The notes under the pieces were generated by a model. It was not told the origin of the DNA and ran no database searches. It was given only the letters and a program-made list of their open reading frames with translations. A stretch of DNA of 64,000 nt from Chytridium lagenaria (lineage: Eukaryota; Chytridiomycota; Chytridiomycetes; Chytridiales; Chytridiaceae): assembly GCA_025449115.1 (NCBI GenBank), contig JAHLKC010000096.1, positions 1 to 64,000 on the forward strand, written 5' to 3'. Shown here piece after piece: positions 1 to 12,700 of this stretch (within the stretch, counting starts at the first letter, position 1; the number at the start of each line of letters is the position of its first letter). The position numbers were made by a program, and so were the translations under genes.

Positions 1-2252
1 CATTTTTAATAAATAATTAATATATCCCAACCGATCAGCTTGCCCCTTTTAATAATAAAAATAATAATATATCCAAATCAACCCTATACCTCCCTTATAT
101 ACCTCCTAACGTAAACACTAGTACCCAATAAATAATAAATAAATAATAAATCAGAGTCTCTGCGCCAAGACACCCTTAACCGATGGCTGGAAGCTGTTCA
201 TTAATAAATAATGAATAAATATTTTAATAATTAATAAAGGATATTATGAATATGATTTAAATTATTATTTATTTATTTATTTATTTATTATTATTAAATA
301 AAAAAATAAATAATAAATGCACACGTGGAGAATAATGGGATGGTTAAATTCATTTTTATTTTTATAGTAATATTTAATATAAAGCCTTTGCTTGGGTGGC
401 GTGTAATAGTATAAAGTATTAACATAATGAACGGACGACGGCTATATAAAATAAGAAAAGTGTTTTGTTGTTTGATGACGGCGTGTTTGTTGGCTACTTT
501 TTTCAAAACTGATAAAAAGTCCGTACACGCATTCACCGAGAACACAACATCTAATCTGACACATCAATCGTAATCCACGATGTATCCAAAGATCCCCCTT
601 CTTCGTCTCGTCGACGTTGGTCCATGGGCGGCGTGGTCGAATTTTACATTTGTTTTTGGTTTTACTGGATGCAGGTCGACGGCGCAATCTACTGTACGAA
701 AAAACTGCGGCTATGCTTCAAGATGGGGGAAACGCTGAAGTGAAATACAATCGAACCCTCTATTTTTTTTCCCTTTAGACGCGAGACATGTAGGGATGTG
801 GAAGTGAGGTCACGGCTGTATTTTGCGATAAAGGACGTTTCCACATCATTGTGAACGGCTTAACTAGTTAGCTTGTGTCAAAAACCGAGGACCATTATTC
901 TGAAATGATAGTGAATAACGGATGGATCTATGATATGTATGTGTTGGATGACTGTGTACAGTATATAGGGGATCGTATAACATGAGCTGAAATTTGGGGC
1001 TGGCGGGATGTCGACACGCTAACGCGATGACGAGGCTAGAACGCGCATGGCGCAAAGAACTCGACAATGACCAAACACGCAGTATTGTCATTTTGATTTC
1101 GTGTCTCCATCCAAGACCTCCTCAAGATGATTATGATCATGAATAGTAGACCGGTTTTTGATTTGGGTCATTTGAGGACTTTGCGTATAGTTGAATAGGA
1201 TTCACTTTAGCATCAGGCATCAGCCGCAATTACAATAACCTCGCCAACGTTCAACTTCCTTTACTGACTTTCACCTTTTCACCTTTTCATAACCCTGATC
1301 CACGTATCCCATACAAAAGATCGTAACAAAAAAAAAAAAAAAAGAAAAAAAAACTGAGCAAAATAGGTTTCACTGACGGCTTTGTTACTTCTGAAACAAA
1401 AACTTCCAAAGATCAAAAACCACGATCAAACCTCCCCGCCCCCCGTCCCCTTCCCCTTTCTCACCTAAACAAAAAAAGAAAGGTCACTCGCCAAAACGTT
1501 CTCAAACGATGGCTGGGAAGCCATGAAATGGATGTGGCAGTGGGGCTTTTGTTGAAACAAAGGGAGATACGTTTTGAATGTGTTTATCATTGACGGAGGC
1601 TTTGTAGAGAACATGTTGACACATTAAAAAATCAAACCAGTTTCGCCAAAACACACGAGAGGGTTTTTTATATTTTTTTTTCTCTTTTTTTTCTTCATTT
1701 TTTTCCTTTTTTTTTTTAACGCATTTCAGACACTTTTTTTTTTTATCATAAAAATACCTTTCAGCCTTTTGCTTGGTGTGGCGTGGAATGGACGGTGTTT
1801 TCGTAAACCAAAAAAAAGAGATAAGCACGAGTACTATAAATAAATAACCTATTCTAGATGTTTTCAATGCGATTTCTATACACAGAATCCCACGTGTACG
1901 ATGGGTTACAGTAAATCACACTCAAGTTCATGCAGGTTATTTTCAATCACGATAAACGAGGGACTAGACCAGCAAAGAAAATACAATGGAAACGGCGGCG
2001 AGGTTAGCAGCATTTATCAGTACGCCATCACCAAAAAAACAAAAACGCCGTTTAATCATCATGAAAAATTTCAATTTTTTTTTGGCTCGACGGCGAGGTC
2101 GGTTTGAGCGGCGGCGGCGGTGAAGGCCCATTTCATTGTGGGGCTTCCATAAAAAAAAACAAAATGGTGGTGGGGCGACGGAATAGCTCAACGGGCGGTC
2201 CGATGTTTGCCATCCTCCACGTCAGCGTTTTTAATATTTTGGGTTGTTTTTT

Positions 2253-2284
<32 letters not shown>

Positions 2285-3131
2285 GGCAAAGCCGTTCAGT
2301 TCCCATTCATTGGGATTCCATAAACTTTATGAATTAATACCACTTCTTATCCGCAGACGGTGTGCGTTTCGGCTTTTCAGGACATATATCAAGACAAAGA
2401 CGTGAGACGTTATGAAAAACAAACCAAATAAGAGAATTACAATGGATTGCGAAAAGGCCGGGTGTATACTCCCATCTTGCTGCTAGCTGGCATTTTTTGA
2501 GTTCGCTGTGTGAAATATCGTAAGGATTGAACTGTCAGATATGATTAACAAGGACTTGTTGACAAACATGCCACTACACATTGCACGAAAAAAAAAAACA
2601 AAACTGTAAAAGTAAAAAAAGGGGGGGTTGCTCCGTCCACTTTAATCAACGTCGCCAAACAACGCGAACGATGGGTGTAAATGACCGAATATGGGAGATC
2701 ACAGCTGCTGTATAATTGCGAGGCAACAATAGTTTTTCCAAGACTCAAAAAACTTGGACAATTGAAAGCGCGACAAACCTGTTCAACCGTTTAAAGAGAA
2801 ATCAACTGTTTTCACAGCTCCAAAGACTCTTGTCTTTACGTGGCTGAACGAGACACGTGATGGAGACTGAGACGATAAACACTCTGCACCATCTGTCCCT
2901 CTGATGCCACATACATGACCTTGTAGTTTTAATGTTACCTTGTGTCAGATTAAAACATCATGTAACGAGGTGTCATGAAATGCATGAAATGGTCATTAAA
3001 CAGACGAAATTTAAAGAGAAAGAATGGTTACTAAACATACGATTAAAGTAATGTAGGGATATGCAGAAATTAAGAATAGGGCCAAAAAAAAAATATTCAC
3101 AAGAATAAAGGTTGCGGACATACAAAAAAGA
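1..3131. other. AT-rich gene-poor stretch
   Basis: I see no coding region here. It is rich in A/T homopolymers and in short A/T microsatellites built on AATA/ATTT units (for example around 121-150, 200-310 and 1327-1345), with long T runs near 1670-1742 and 2261-2284. All open frames are short, of biased composition and without recognisable domains. It could be intergenic DNA or the far downstream flank of the zinc-finger gene. Confidence 0.6.
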
Positions 3132-5188
3132 TTATTTTGTAGCTACAACCACCCTCCACATCTCCCGTTTTAACCCCCCTTCGCTTCTTAAAAAGCTCTT
3201 AAATACGTCATTACCTTTTCCACTATATTCCCTCAATATCTTTACGCTTCTACCATCATCGTCACTCGCCAGCTCATACATTGGATCGGGTGGATGCACT
3301 TGAGGCGTCCGACAACCGCCACGTGGCTTCTTTCGGGGAATCGCGGGGCATCGCAAATCTTTTGTTTGGACGTGTCGAGTCAGGCGTCTACGAAACCATC
3401 CCAGATGGAAAAAGAGACAAAAGGTTATTAGGATAACGCTTGGACCCAAAAAATAAACTACGCGCAAAAATAACAACCGACTTTTTTTAAGAAACAAATG
3501 TTGTAAAGAAACAAAAATTATTGCCCTCACCTTTCCTCTTAAACTTTTTCCCACACCCACACTCAAACTCATACAGTCCGGCGCAAGATGCACAGCCGCA
3601 TGTCTCTCCAAATCCTGCGGCCTCATAAACTTATTCCCACACTCATCACACCCATATCGTCTCTTCAACGCATGCACCTTGACATGATTTCTCAAAGATG
3701 TAAACGTCTTAAACGCCTTCCGGCATTCATTGTACACACATTGAAACCTCCTCTGTTGTTTCACATCACTTGAGAGGTCAAGGTTAGGAGGGGATGATCA
3801 TGAAGGGGTGAGGAAGGTGTTGAGTTGGGCGGCGTTTCAAGCGGTGATATGGTAGATACGAGGTAGAATTCATCGCTTCCCGTCTTGACTCTCTTCGCTG
3901 GTCGTTCACTATCGTTCAGATGCATACGTTTCCCGTCATTTTGAGCCATGCTGTCCCCTAATCTCTTATCATCCATTCCATCAGAAACGGCCGGAGGCGA
4001 TGCGTACGGAAGGTTCAACCTCTCTTCAAACTCGCTACCCGCATTCGGCGTAACTTGCAAAAAAGTCGTTCGTTGTGATGGCGTTGCCTCGGGTAGCCGT
4101 GGACATATCGTCTCCGCCTGCCCTCCTCCGTGCGTCGGATCTGTCTTCAAACCAGATCCACCAGCCGCCTTCCTATCCAAATCTTCCCCACCGTCTCCTC
4201 CCTCTTCTGGGCATTATTCCTCCCGAATCTCTGGAAAGAAATCTAACCGTAACCTCTTGAAAGCAAACTCGTTCCACCGTACCCCCATCTTTCACAACAG
4301 TATTCCACTCCTCATCACTCGTCACTCTCCCCGCCACTTCATACCCCATCCCCTCCATATTCACCCCACCCCACCTCCCTCCACCCTCCGTCACCCTGTC
4401 CACCTGGCGCTGTCGCATCATCTCATACTCATGCACCATCATCTGATACTTTCTCTCTGCTCTCCCATCATCCCTCCCCGATCTACACACAACATACCAC
4501 GTCCATCCCCGCCGGCTCCCAACGCCTGTCTGCTCCACCATGCCAACGCGCATGGTAACCCCATGACGCAGGTGCAGCGTCGTGACCCTGGTAAGGTTTT
4601 GGATGTCCCAACGATCTTAAAAGGTGGCTGTCTTGGGTGTTCAACGTGCTTGTATGTTGGAGATGGGGAAAAGAGGAGGACGACGCGTTGGGGTAGGGCC
4701 ATGTCGAAGGTATGCCTGTTTTGAAAGAAACGGTTTGAAAAATGGACAAGGAACAACGACCGAAGAACAGAGGCTTAGTGTTTGGTGTCAAATCGAGATT
4801 TGTGAAATAAATTAAAAAGAAAACCGTCCCAGTATTGAAAAAAGGGAAAAAAACTGGGTGCTCAGCTTCAAGATCATGAAGAGATGATAAAAGAAGGTGA
4901 AGGAAGTCGGATTGCGATTGTATGTTTGAGAGATGTACCTTTGTTAGACTGATAAAAAGTCTTGTTGAAGCATGGCATCATACCATTCCGTCGATGATAA
5001 AGTCGATGGTGAATGGGTGTGTTTACCACAATGTGATCCACCAAAACGCTGATGGCTGTACTGATACGGCGAATACTGATGGGGATGATGGTAGGATTGT
5101 TGGGATACGCGGGAAAGCTTGGAGGCGACATTGCAGTGTAAGGATTGAAGCGACCATAACCGTGGAGAGGTTCAGCCATTTCCCGCAT
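3132..5188 (-). CDS. C2H2 zinc-finger transcription factor
   Basis: Probable DNA-binding regulator. Finger 1 (about 3690-3745) has the form C-x4-C-x12-H-x3-H and finger 2 (about 3600-3660) C-x2-C-x12-H-x3-H. A third finger appears to be split by an intron: its Cys half (CGCGKKFKRK) ends near 3533 and its His half (RLTRHVQTKD) begins near 3393. Reading all three fingers in frame needs one extra base near 3580 and one at the exon end near 3532, both at short G runs. Upstream are low-complexity exons: a K/R-rich stretch (ERPAKRVKTGSDEF, about 3865-3905), a charged segment at 4180-4480 and Pro/His/Ser-rich sequence at 4490-4790 and 4980-5188, all in different frames, so exon borders are approximate. 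The start at 5188 (MREMAEPLHG) is tentative. The target genes cannot be inferred. Confidence 0.6.
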
Positions 5189-5879
5189 GAATGAATAGAA
5201 GGGTGGACCAATTGGTAAGTATGATTATACGGCGAGTGTTGAGCGCCTTCATATAGGGGGTGGGGTGAAGGTGTTTGTGTGGTATATTGTGCTAGCGTCT
5301 GTTCCGTCTCCTGGAGCTAGTGGTCCCGCTGTCCCTGACGTCCTCGGATGGCTCATGCTTAGGTATAAGAGAGAGAGACTTTAAGTTGTAAAGGTAAACT
5401 CGTTCGACGGCAGCAGCAACCCCCAACCTAGCTCCTTTTCAGAAGGGTTTTAAAGCAGGTTGGTCTTTTTACACAAAAAATCCAAGGGGAGTCCTTGGTT
5501 CCAAACTTGCATGCGCTTACCCAGTTTGATTCCTTTTTTTTCAAAGACAAAATTTCCCCGTAAAACCGTTGGTAAATTCGGATTGGTGACCCAATAAGGC
5601 ATTTGAGGGTGTCTTAAACTTCCTATTAAAGGTGCTTTATCATAATCGTTCGAGTAATTTGCCCATAAAAGGAGTTATCCTCATCATATATTCGTTCGTT
5701 TGTGCTCTCAAAGTCGCCGTGGGGGTGGTCCAAGACGGAATTATTTTCCCTTTACCATGCTGCACTTAAAAACGGGTGAAACTGAAGAAATCGGATGAGA
5801 TCTACCGTGAGATGGAGCAATAACTTGGACCGCGGTGCTTCTTGATTATTTTGGCAGACCAAGCAGAAAACCTCGGGAA
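5189..5879. other. Intergenic, no gene seen
   Basis: This lies between the zinc-finger gene and its degenerate copy. It probably holds the promoter of the intact gene and the eroded 3' part of the copy. No domain-bearing frame or RNA gene is visible. Confidence 0.5.
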
Positions 5880-6239
5880 AAAACAATGAGACGCTTGAAC
5901 CTCACCGTCTTAAACGCCTTATTGCAGTCAATGAACATGCAATATGCATTGATACCTCCTCATTTCTTTCGGGTCATTTATCGCCAGAAAGGTATGGAGG
6001 AAGGTGGCGTTTCAAGCGACGTCAATGCAGACGCGAGGTCATTGCTTCCTCCCATCATTACTCCTCACTATCTTGCGGTGAAAACAATTATCATCATCCG
6101 TCGTAGCATAACCTCTCACTACCGCATTACGCATCGCATCAGTTGACGGCGACGCAGATGGATGTATGAACCTTCTATCATACTCATCATCTTCATATGA
6201 CAAGGCCTCCGAAAGGTGTTCCTGTGGGGGTGTTGACAT
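5880..6239 (-). pseudogene. Degenerate tandem copy of the zinc-finger gene
   Basis: Read on the minus strand, this stretch matches the neighbouring zinc-finger gene in order. An SPSTDAM-type segment (about 6145) corresponds to its PPAVSDGM. A DNA block near 6000-6045 shares GGAAGC-ATGA, CCTCG-TCT-C and CTTGAAACGCC with 3826-3880. The finger-1 remnant DCNKAFKT near 5910 corresponds to ECRKAFKT. The first finger's second Cys is out of frame with the first, and an in-frame stop follows the acidic segment near 6040, so no intact finger is encoded. No second finger is recognisable below 5880. I read it as a tandem duplicate of the gene at 3132-5188 that has decayed. Confidence 0.7.
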
Positions 6240-6802
6240 TATTACATGGATCCTTAGGCTCCGAGTCTCAAATTGTGATTTCTCTCCGTTACTTCGGATT
6301 TACCAAAATCAAAATACTAGCTTGCCCGAAAGCCTTGATGAGGTTTTTCTCTTCCTATACGATATAGGTTCAGCTTTGCTTTTGGCCTTTACTACGCCCG
6401 GCCAAGTATACTTTACTCAACTATGGCAGCTTCATTCGCATTCGTCATGCAAGTAAAAACGCGGAATTTATAGAATCCGATATTAATTAAAAAAAAAAAA
6501 AAAAACAACAAAAAATTCTTACGTTATGACTCTAATAAATAATTGTTTTAGGTAAACTGTGATAAAGTGTAATCCGCCAATGCTCATTTTTTCCTAACAT
6601 GGCACTCTTTTACGCGATCTAACAAAGTTACGCAATTTGAAAGTGACATTAATGCTGTTGTCCGTATCAAGCCAGAAAAAAACTTGAGAAAGAACTCGGT
6701 ATGTATTAAGTAACAAAACATAAAAATATTAACTTGTTGTGAACTAGACAGATATAAAAAGGCCCACAAAACAAACCTGCAGCCAGGAAACAAAGAAAAA
6801 AC
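6240..6802. other. Intergenic, no gene seen
   Basis: AT-rich sequence with an A run near 6489-6505. It is presumably the 3' flank of the lipase gene plus the upstream flank of the zinc-finger pseudogene. The open frames are short and uninformative. Confidence 0.5.
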
Positions 6803-9271
6803 TTATGACGACGAAGCCACAGCAGCTCGATGCATCACCTCCTCATATACATTCGGCATATGATCCGTCAACATCCTCAACCCAACCTCAATCTCCCCAA
6901 ACGCCTTTTGCGGATCCCCCTCCACCTCCTCTCACCGTCCATAACACCTTCCCAACTTCCGTCCCCTTCTCCTCCTTCTCCTCAGGTTCCATCCCTGTCC
7001 ACAACACCCGTCCCCCAGGCAACAGCTTCTCATTATCATAACACTTCACTTCTAACAGTTCCCTCAGCTCCGTCGGCGACGCGAGCAACCTCAACTCCTC
7101 ATCCTCATCCGCACCCGTCACCCCACCACCCGTCACATAAAGCCCACCAACCCCGCTACTATCTTTGGTCTCGCATTCAACAAACAACAGCTCCAGCAAC
7201 ATCCCTCACGCCACTAAACTTAATCTCGGCACAAGATCAACACCATGCACCCACTCGTCACAATCCCCTTCAACCCCCTCGAAAGCCCGTCTGTCACAAC
7301 AGCAGGCGACGCAAAGGCATAACAATGGAATCTTGGCGCTTCAACACCCGTCGCCAACAATCCACAAGTATTGCTCACCCTCCCCGTTTTTACATCTCCC
7401 CACTTTGCGCTACCAGCGACGCAATACCCGCTCCCAGCGAATGTCCCGTAATCACAAGCTGGTAAGCAGGGTACCTTGACATGCACTCCTTGACTGCCTC
7501 AAACACCCTGGGAGGGGGAGGTCCACCCCCACTAAACACGCCACCCTGTCTCACAACACCCTCACTCGGTAAAGCAATCGACATGGCCGCCCTATACATC
7601 CCGGCATGGACGCGTTCCGTCTTGCCCTCAAACTCCACATCCTGATAAGAGCAAGTCAGATCGACCATGAGATCATGGAACGACAGCGTCCCACGTAGGG
7701 CCACAACGATGGATCGGTTCGGGTGATCGAGGACAAGGAAGAATGTAGGGTGATATCGAAGCGTTTGAGGACGAGTGAAAATGTCATCATAGGATTCTTC
7801 TTCTCGTTGCTGGTATTGCTGATCAACAGGTGTTTCACGAACGAATTCACCGGAACTTCTACGCTTGCCAGACAAAAGATCATCAAGAATGTTGTTGGAC
7901 TTGCGACCATGGTATGTGGAGTGCACAACATCCGGAAGTCTCGTCTTGGTATGGTCAGCATAGAAACGGCGTTCAGGATGCACGTCGCCACCATCACCGT
8001 CTAATCTCTCCTCATCCATTCCACCAGCAAGCAGACGAGGTGGTGAACCGTAAGGATCTTTTCTACTGTCGACCATTCCAGGAATAGGGTTCTCTCCACG
8101 GAGGAACTGGGTAATGTGTCGACCATAAGCACCCGTGGCGAACCGAATATACCGACGCATCTCGCGCCACCTGCACTGCTCGCTGTCTTCCCCTTCACCG
8201 CCAACCTTCACCAATGCCGTCGACGGCTCCCCAAACTGTCCAATCGAGAGTTCAGCAAAATTCGCAGGAACGTCTGGTCCCATCGCCGTCCCTTTGAGAA
8301 ATCAATCTTATCAAGATCAAGCTCATCAGCATTATCATCCATCTCCACAATTATCGGTCCTTCCCATTCACCTTCCCCAGATCCACCCGTTAGCGGATCC
8401 GAATCCCCTAAACTCCTCACCGTCCTTAACACAGGCCCACACTCCTTCAACCCCCTCCTCTTCCACTCCTCCCTCGTCATTTTCTGCAAACACACCAACG
8501 CCACAACCGCTCTCAACGTCCCTAAAAACCCCACCTCCATCAACGACTTGGCTTCCCCATCCCCCTCAACAGCCCGTCGATTCACCTCCGCATGAACAAG
8601 TTTCGCAAACTCCTCAACAGCTCTCGCCGTCTCCGTATCCCCGGCCACATGGTCCACGGTACGCAGACAGGACGCTGCAGTGTGAAGACCAAAACCAGTC
8701 CAGAATTTCCCGAGGTCGATGGATGAGATGGCAATGAGTTCGGCGAGGTTGAGGACGGCAGAGAGAGGACCAGAGACGATGCCTGTTGCATCGAGGTTTT
8801 CGCTGATGCTGCGGGCGATGCCGATGCCGAGGGAGGTGGAGAATTTGGCCGCGGCAAAGGAGACGTCGCTGACGGTTTTGGCGGTGTTGACAAGGAAGTT
8901 CTAAATAGCACATAGTTGTTAAGGTTAATACAATTGATTTAGAAACAGAGATGCAAACTCACCAATCCTCTTAGCACTGTCGATGTTGTCTCTCGTTGAC
9001 TCATACCCACACTCATATCCTCCTTATTTGTTTTGGTAAGCGCATTTTCGCTCTCCCCAGCCCTTACGACAACCATTCCCATCCCATCATCATCACCATC
9101 TTTCTCCTCCTTCTGCTTCATCGTCATAGCATCAGTCTCTGCAGCTATAACCAGTTGCTCCATGGTTGTTGTCATCCCTGCAGCAGTTGGTGATGTTGAA
9201 GCAGGTGCGGCATCCATATCAGCCCAACTGCTTTCCTCGTCGTCTCCATTTGCGAGACGGAATACTGTCAT
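6803..9271 (-). CDS. Diacylglycerol-lipase-like class 3 lipase
   Basis: Serine hydrolase of the class 3 lipase / sn1-specific diacylglycerol lipase type, expected to release fatty acid from diacylglycerol or related lipids. The nucleophile elbow GHSLGAG lies at about 7430-7450. Upstream is the oxyanion-loop-type segment IVVALRGT (about 7695), and downstream HCYAFASPAVV and the conserved Asp segment HGVDLVPRLS (about 7210-7240). The C-terminal block KLLPGGRVLW (about 7010) and the tail LTDHMPNVYE (about 6840) are typical of DAG lipases. The N-terminal exon 8940-9271 is acidic and Met/Thr-rich; an intron at about 8905-8960 precedes a helical region (NTAKTVSDVSFAAAKFS). The frame shifts by one base near 8291, 7407 and 7251, the first and last at G runs, and again in the C-terminal tail. 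The start at 9271 is the first Met of the first exon. Substrate specificity is not visible. Confidence 0.8.
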
Positions 9272-9786
9272 GATACTTCTCTTTCAGGGAAGGGGGTGTA
9301 TGTATCGTACTGTTTTTGTGAGAAACGGTTCCAGATCCAGCACCAGCTTTTTATACGACAGAGGAATGACGCACTGGTCTGCACTTGACCAATTTCATGG
9401 ACCGCAAGACAATTCCGTTGGGGGGGTACATGGGTAAACTGGGATAAACTTGGGTGTTGACGTCATGACAATAAAAGGCTTAGCTGGGCAATACACAAGA
9501 GCGCGAAACGTGTCGCGTGAGGCATTCAAAGACGATCATCGCGCGAGGGACTAAAATAAAAAGAAACACGTATTTTCCTGTTTACGCCTCCTGGCCCTTG
9601 CCTTAAAAAAAAAACTTAATTACATGCAGATGCAAAAAACCTAGAACACTCGTCGATCCCACATCCGCGACCGCCGCATCCAGCGCAACCCGCAAACACG
9701 TTGCGAATCTCCATTGTCAGAATAATTCATGGACACGGAGCGAATAAACCAGCGGCACAGGCCAATGATCATGGCTGTTCGGAAAC
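9272..9786. promoter_or_regulatory. Shared 5' region of two divergent genes
   Basis: This 515-bp gap separates the divergent starts of the lipase gene (9271) and the membrane-protein gene (9787), so it should carry both promoters. I do not recognise specific sites, and no gene is visible. Confidence 0.4.
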
Positions 9787-12700
9787 ATGCATGATTTGCA
9801 GAGAGTTGTGGCGGAGGGAGGGGAGATGTTCGGATTGCCAGGGGGGTGTTTGAGTGAAAACCCAGTGGAGATAGGATCATTAACGGTGAAATTGGTGCAG
9901 GGAAGCATGCAGACCGGAAATGATGGTGAAGAGGTGGGAATGATGGAGCATCGCAGGGTGAATGAGAATGAGGGGGGCGTTGTTGAGGAAGGTAAGGGGA
10001 TCAATGAGATGAAGCTGCTGGAGGTGTGTACGATGGCGCACGATCCGGCGTCGACGTCAACTGGTATTTTTGTGATTGCAGACAGCACTCCATCCTCTCC
10101 TTCAACTGCCGAGATCTCATTAGATAACTCTCATATGGGCGTTATCCGTCAAGTTGAAACACTTGTAGACACGCCAATTAATCCAGAGGAATCGACTGTT
10201 GTTGCAAGCGCTGTAAGAGTCCCAAGCGTGGTGGTTGATAATGCTGTCGGGACTCGTACAGATAATACGTCACCGGCATCACATCAAGCTGTCGACTCCG
10301 ATACTGCCCACCTTGCCATCACAAACACCACCCTGGCTCTGTCAAATGCCCGTCAAGGATCACAAAACAGCAGCTTCACAGACAACGCAGCAGCCAACAA
10401 AATCAGCATACAGACCGGCTACTCTCAAGATCAAATCCTAAGCCCGTCCCATCTTCTTGGTATACAGTTAGATGACACGCTCACCCCCTCCTCAGAAAGC
10501 ATTGACGACACAGTCCCTTCACTCCCAAGGTCCTCGGCCATCAGCTCCCTCAAAGAAACACCCCCCCGTCGTTCTCTCCCACGACTACAACGTAACCCAG
10601 GCTCCCCAGATCTCTCCTTCAACTACCTCATCCGCTCAAGAGACCAATTTTACACATCCCAGGCAGACATCGACACAAATGCCCGTATACCCAACAACAA
10701 GTCCAACATCTTCCCACCCAATAGCTCCCCGCAAGCCAGTCCCACCCTTAAAAATGCCTCCCGCTCACGCTCCCTCAAAACCCGCAACGCCCCTTCACCA
10801 GCTCTACCCAAATCTCCCTCATTCAACCTCAACATCCTGCCCTCGTATTACCACACTTCTCCCCCACTCCCACCTCTCCCACCCCCATCCTTTCCACAAG
10901 ACCAACCAGACTCCCCCCTACAACCCCGCAGTCTCCTCCAACGCGTCCTAGGCGGTGCACGTCAAAGCTCCGCCGTCTCCCAAGCCCAATGTCCTTCCAT
11001 CATCGCTATCAATACATCCACCTCATCAGGAGAAGAAAGCCCACCCCCACACTGCGCCTTGACCCTCCCTCTCCCGCGTCCGGCCTCGTTCCCCGAATGT
11101 CCCCAGAATTTCCTCACCCCGCCGATCCCAACTCTCCCTCGTCACCCATCCTCCACATCACCACATCTTAAACGCACTCCATCCGTTAACAGCAAAACCT
11201 CGCAGGACTCTAAACGGAGTGGTCGACCCGGCTCCGTGATCACCAAGATCTCGAATAAGGCGTATGAGCAGGTTGTGGGGAGATATGTCGGGGTGTCGGT
11301 GCCCACAGAGGAGATTGAAGAGTATTTGAAGAACAACGGAGTGCATCCCGTGTTTCTGAATCTAAGGGAAAGTGAATCCGAAAAAGAGTTCATTGTAAGC
11401 GAGTGTTGTATTTTTTGTTTAAACTTTTAACCCCTTCCCCAGCAATATTATAATATATTTACGGCGCGTTCAACTCACACCATATACCTTCTTCTCGGCA
11501 TATCCTTTATCGTATACATGCTTGAATTCATACAACAGCCATTCACGCTTCACAACAAAGGTAAAACCTGTTGTTACATCCGCCGCGTAAAACTCACACC
11601 GCCGCACAGAGTTTTGGTTCTACCTCATCTCTGCGCTTCTCATGTTCATCTCCTATATTACAGGCGCACACGTATTGAATCGAGCGCAAGTAGCGGGATG
11701 GCAGCATTTTTGGGTGATGGGTGTCGTGTTTCTCACAGTCGGTGTGCTTTCCGTTGTGTTGACGAGTCAAGAAGCAAGTAGAGTAAGTGTTTATAGCGTG
11801 AGTTTAGGAAACTTACTGAAGAACAGGTGAGGCAAATTCATTCACGAAATTTCGATACGACAGAGACGTTTTCAGAGACATTGAAGACGGATAATAGGAG
11901 TCCGTTTCAGAGTTTTGTGCATGGATCGAGGATGTTGACAATTTTCACGGGAATCACGTTGTTGCATAGGTTTGTTTAGATTGAAGGGGTTTGCTTGTTT
12001 CTTTGATTTCAGCTCATTGCTTCTTCATTTTTTTTTTCAATAGCTTCTCTGCTGCGGTTATGACAGGGTTGTCATGCGCGATTGGAATTTGGTTCGTCCA
12101 CTTCTTTTATGGTGATGTTTGTTTTAATAGGTGTGAATAGGATTACTGTGTACATTAAAGTTCCGTTTATCGGACTTCTCGGGAGTTTCCAGGTTCTAGC
12201 ATCTTACGGTGCCTCGTAAGCATCAACCCTCTCAATTTCGTTTTAATCCTTCCAACAGCGGCATCTCTGCTATTATGATGCTCCGAGACCGTCAATGGCG
12301 TCGTCGTCGCGTCTTTCTCCTCGAACGTCTCCTCGCCGAGAAATCCGGTCTCACGGTTCTCGAGATTTGCGAACGTCCAACAGAGGACATTGCGCGACTC
12401 AAAGACACGGATTCGCGGAGTGTTCAAGAGGATGAGAATTGGTTTGAGGATGGGGAGAATTTGAATTTAGGGATGGCAACGGAACGTCAATCTTTGACGT
12501 CGAGACTTAAAAGATGGGTGAGGAAAGCTGTGCTTGCGAAATGGGAGGATGAAGAGCTAGAGAAAATGTATATGAAATGGAGACAGACGTTGTTTAGGAT
12601 CAATCTGAGGAGGAATTTGATTATTTTGGTGTTGTTTGATGTGTCACAGTTAACGTTTTACTCGATGAGGTATTTCTATCATTATTTTATCTTTACATTC

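Noticed and set aside
4874..5188. Separate small gene opening MREMAEPLHG
   Set aside because: More likely a 5' exon of the zinc-finger gene; its composition changes frame midway and no stop-bounded independent gene is supported.
6166..6456. Plus-strand ORF of 96 residues
   Set aside because: It overlaps the zinc-finger remnant in antisense and has no domain or codon signature.
7165..7479. Plus-strand frames rich in Ser/Pro/His over the lipase
   Set aside because: These are antisense shadows of the lipase coding strand, whose GHSLGAG and related motifs are clear.
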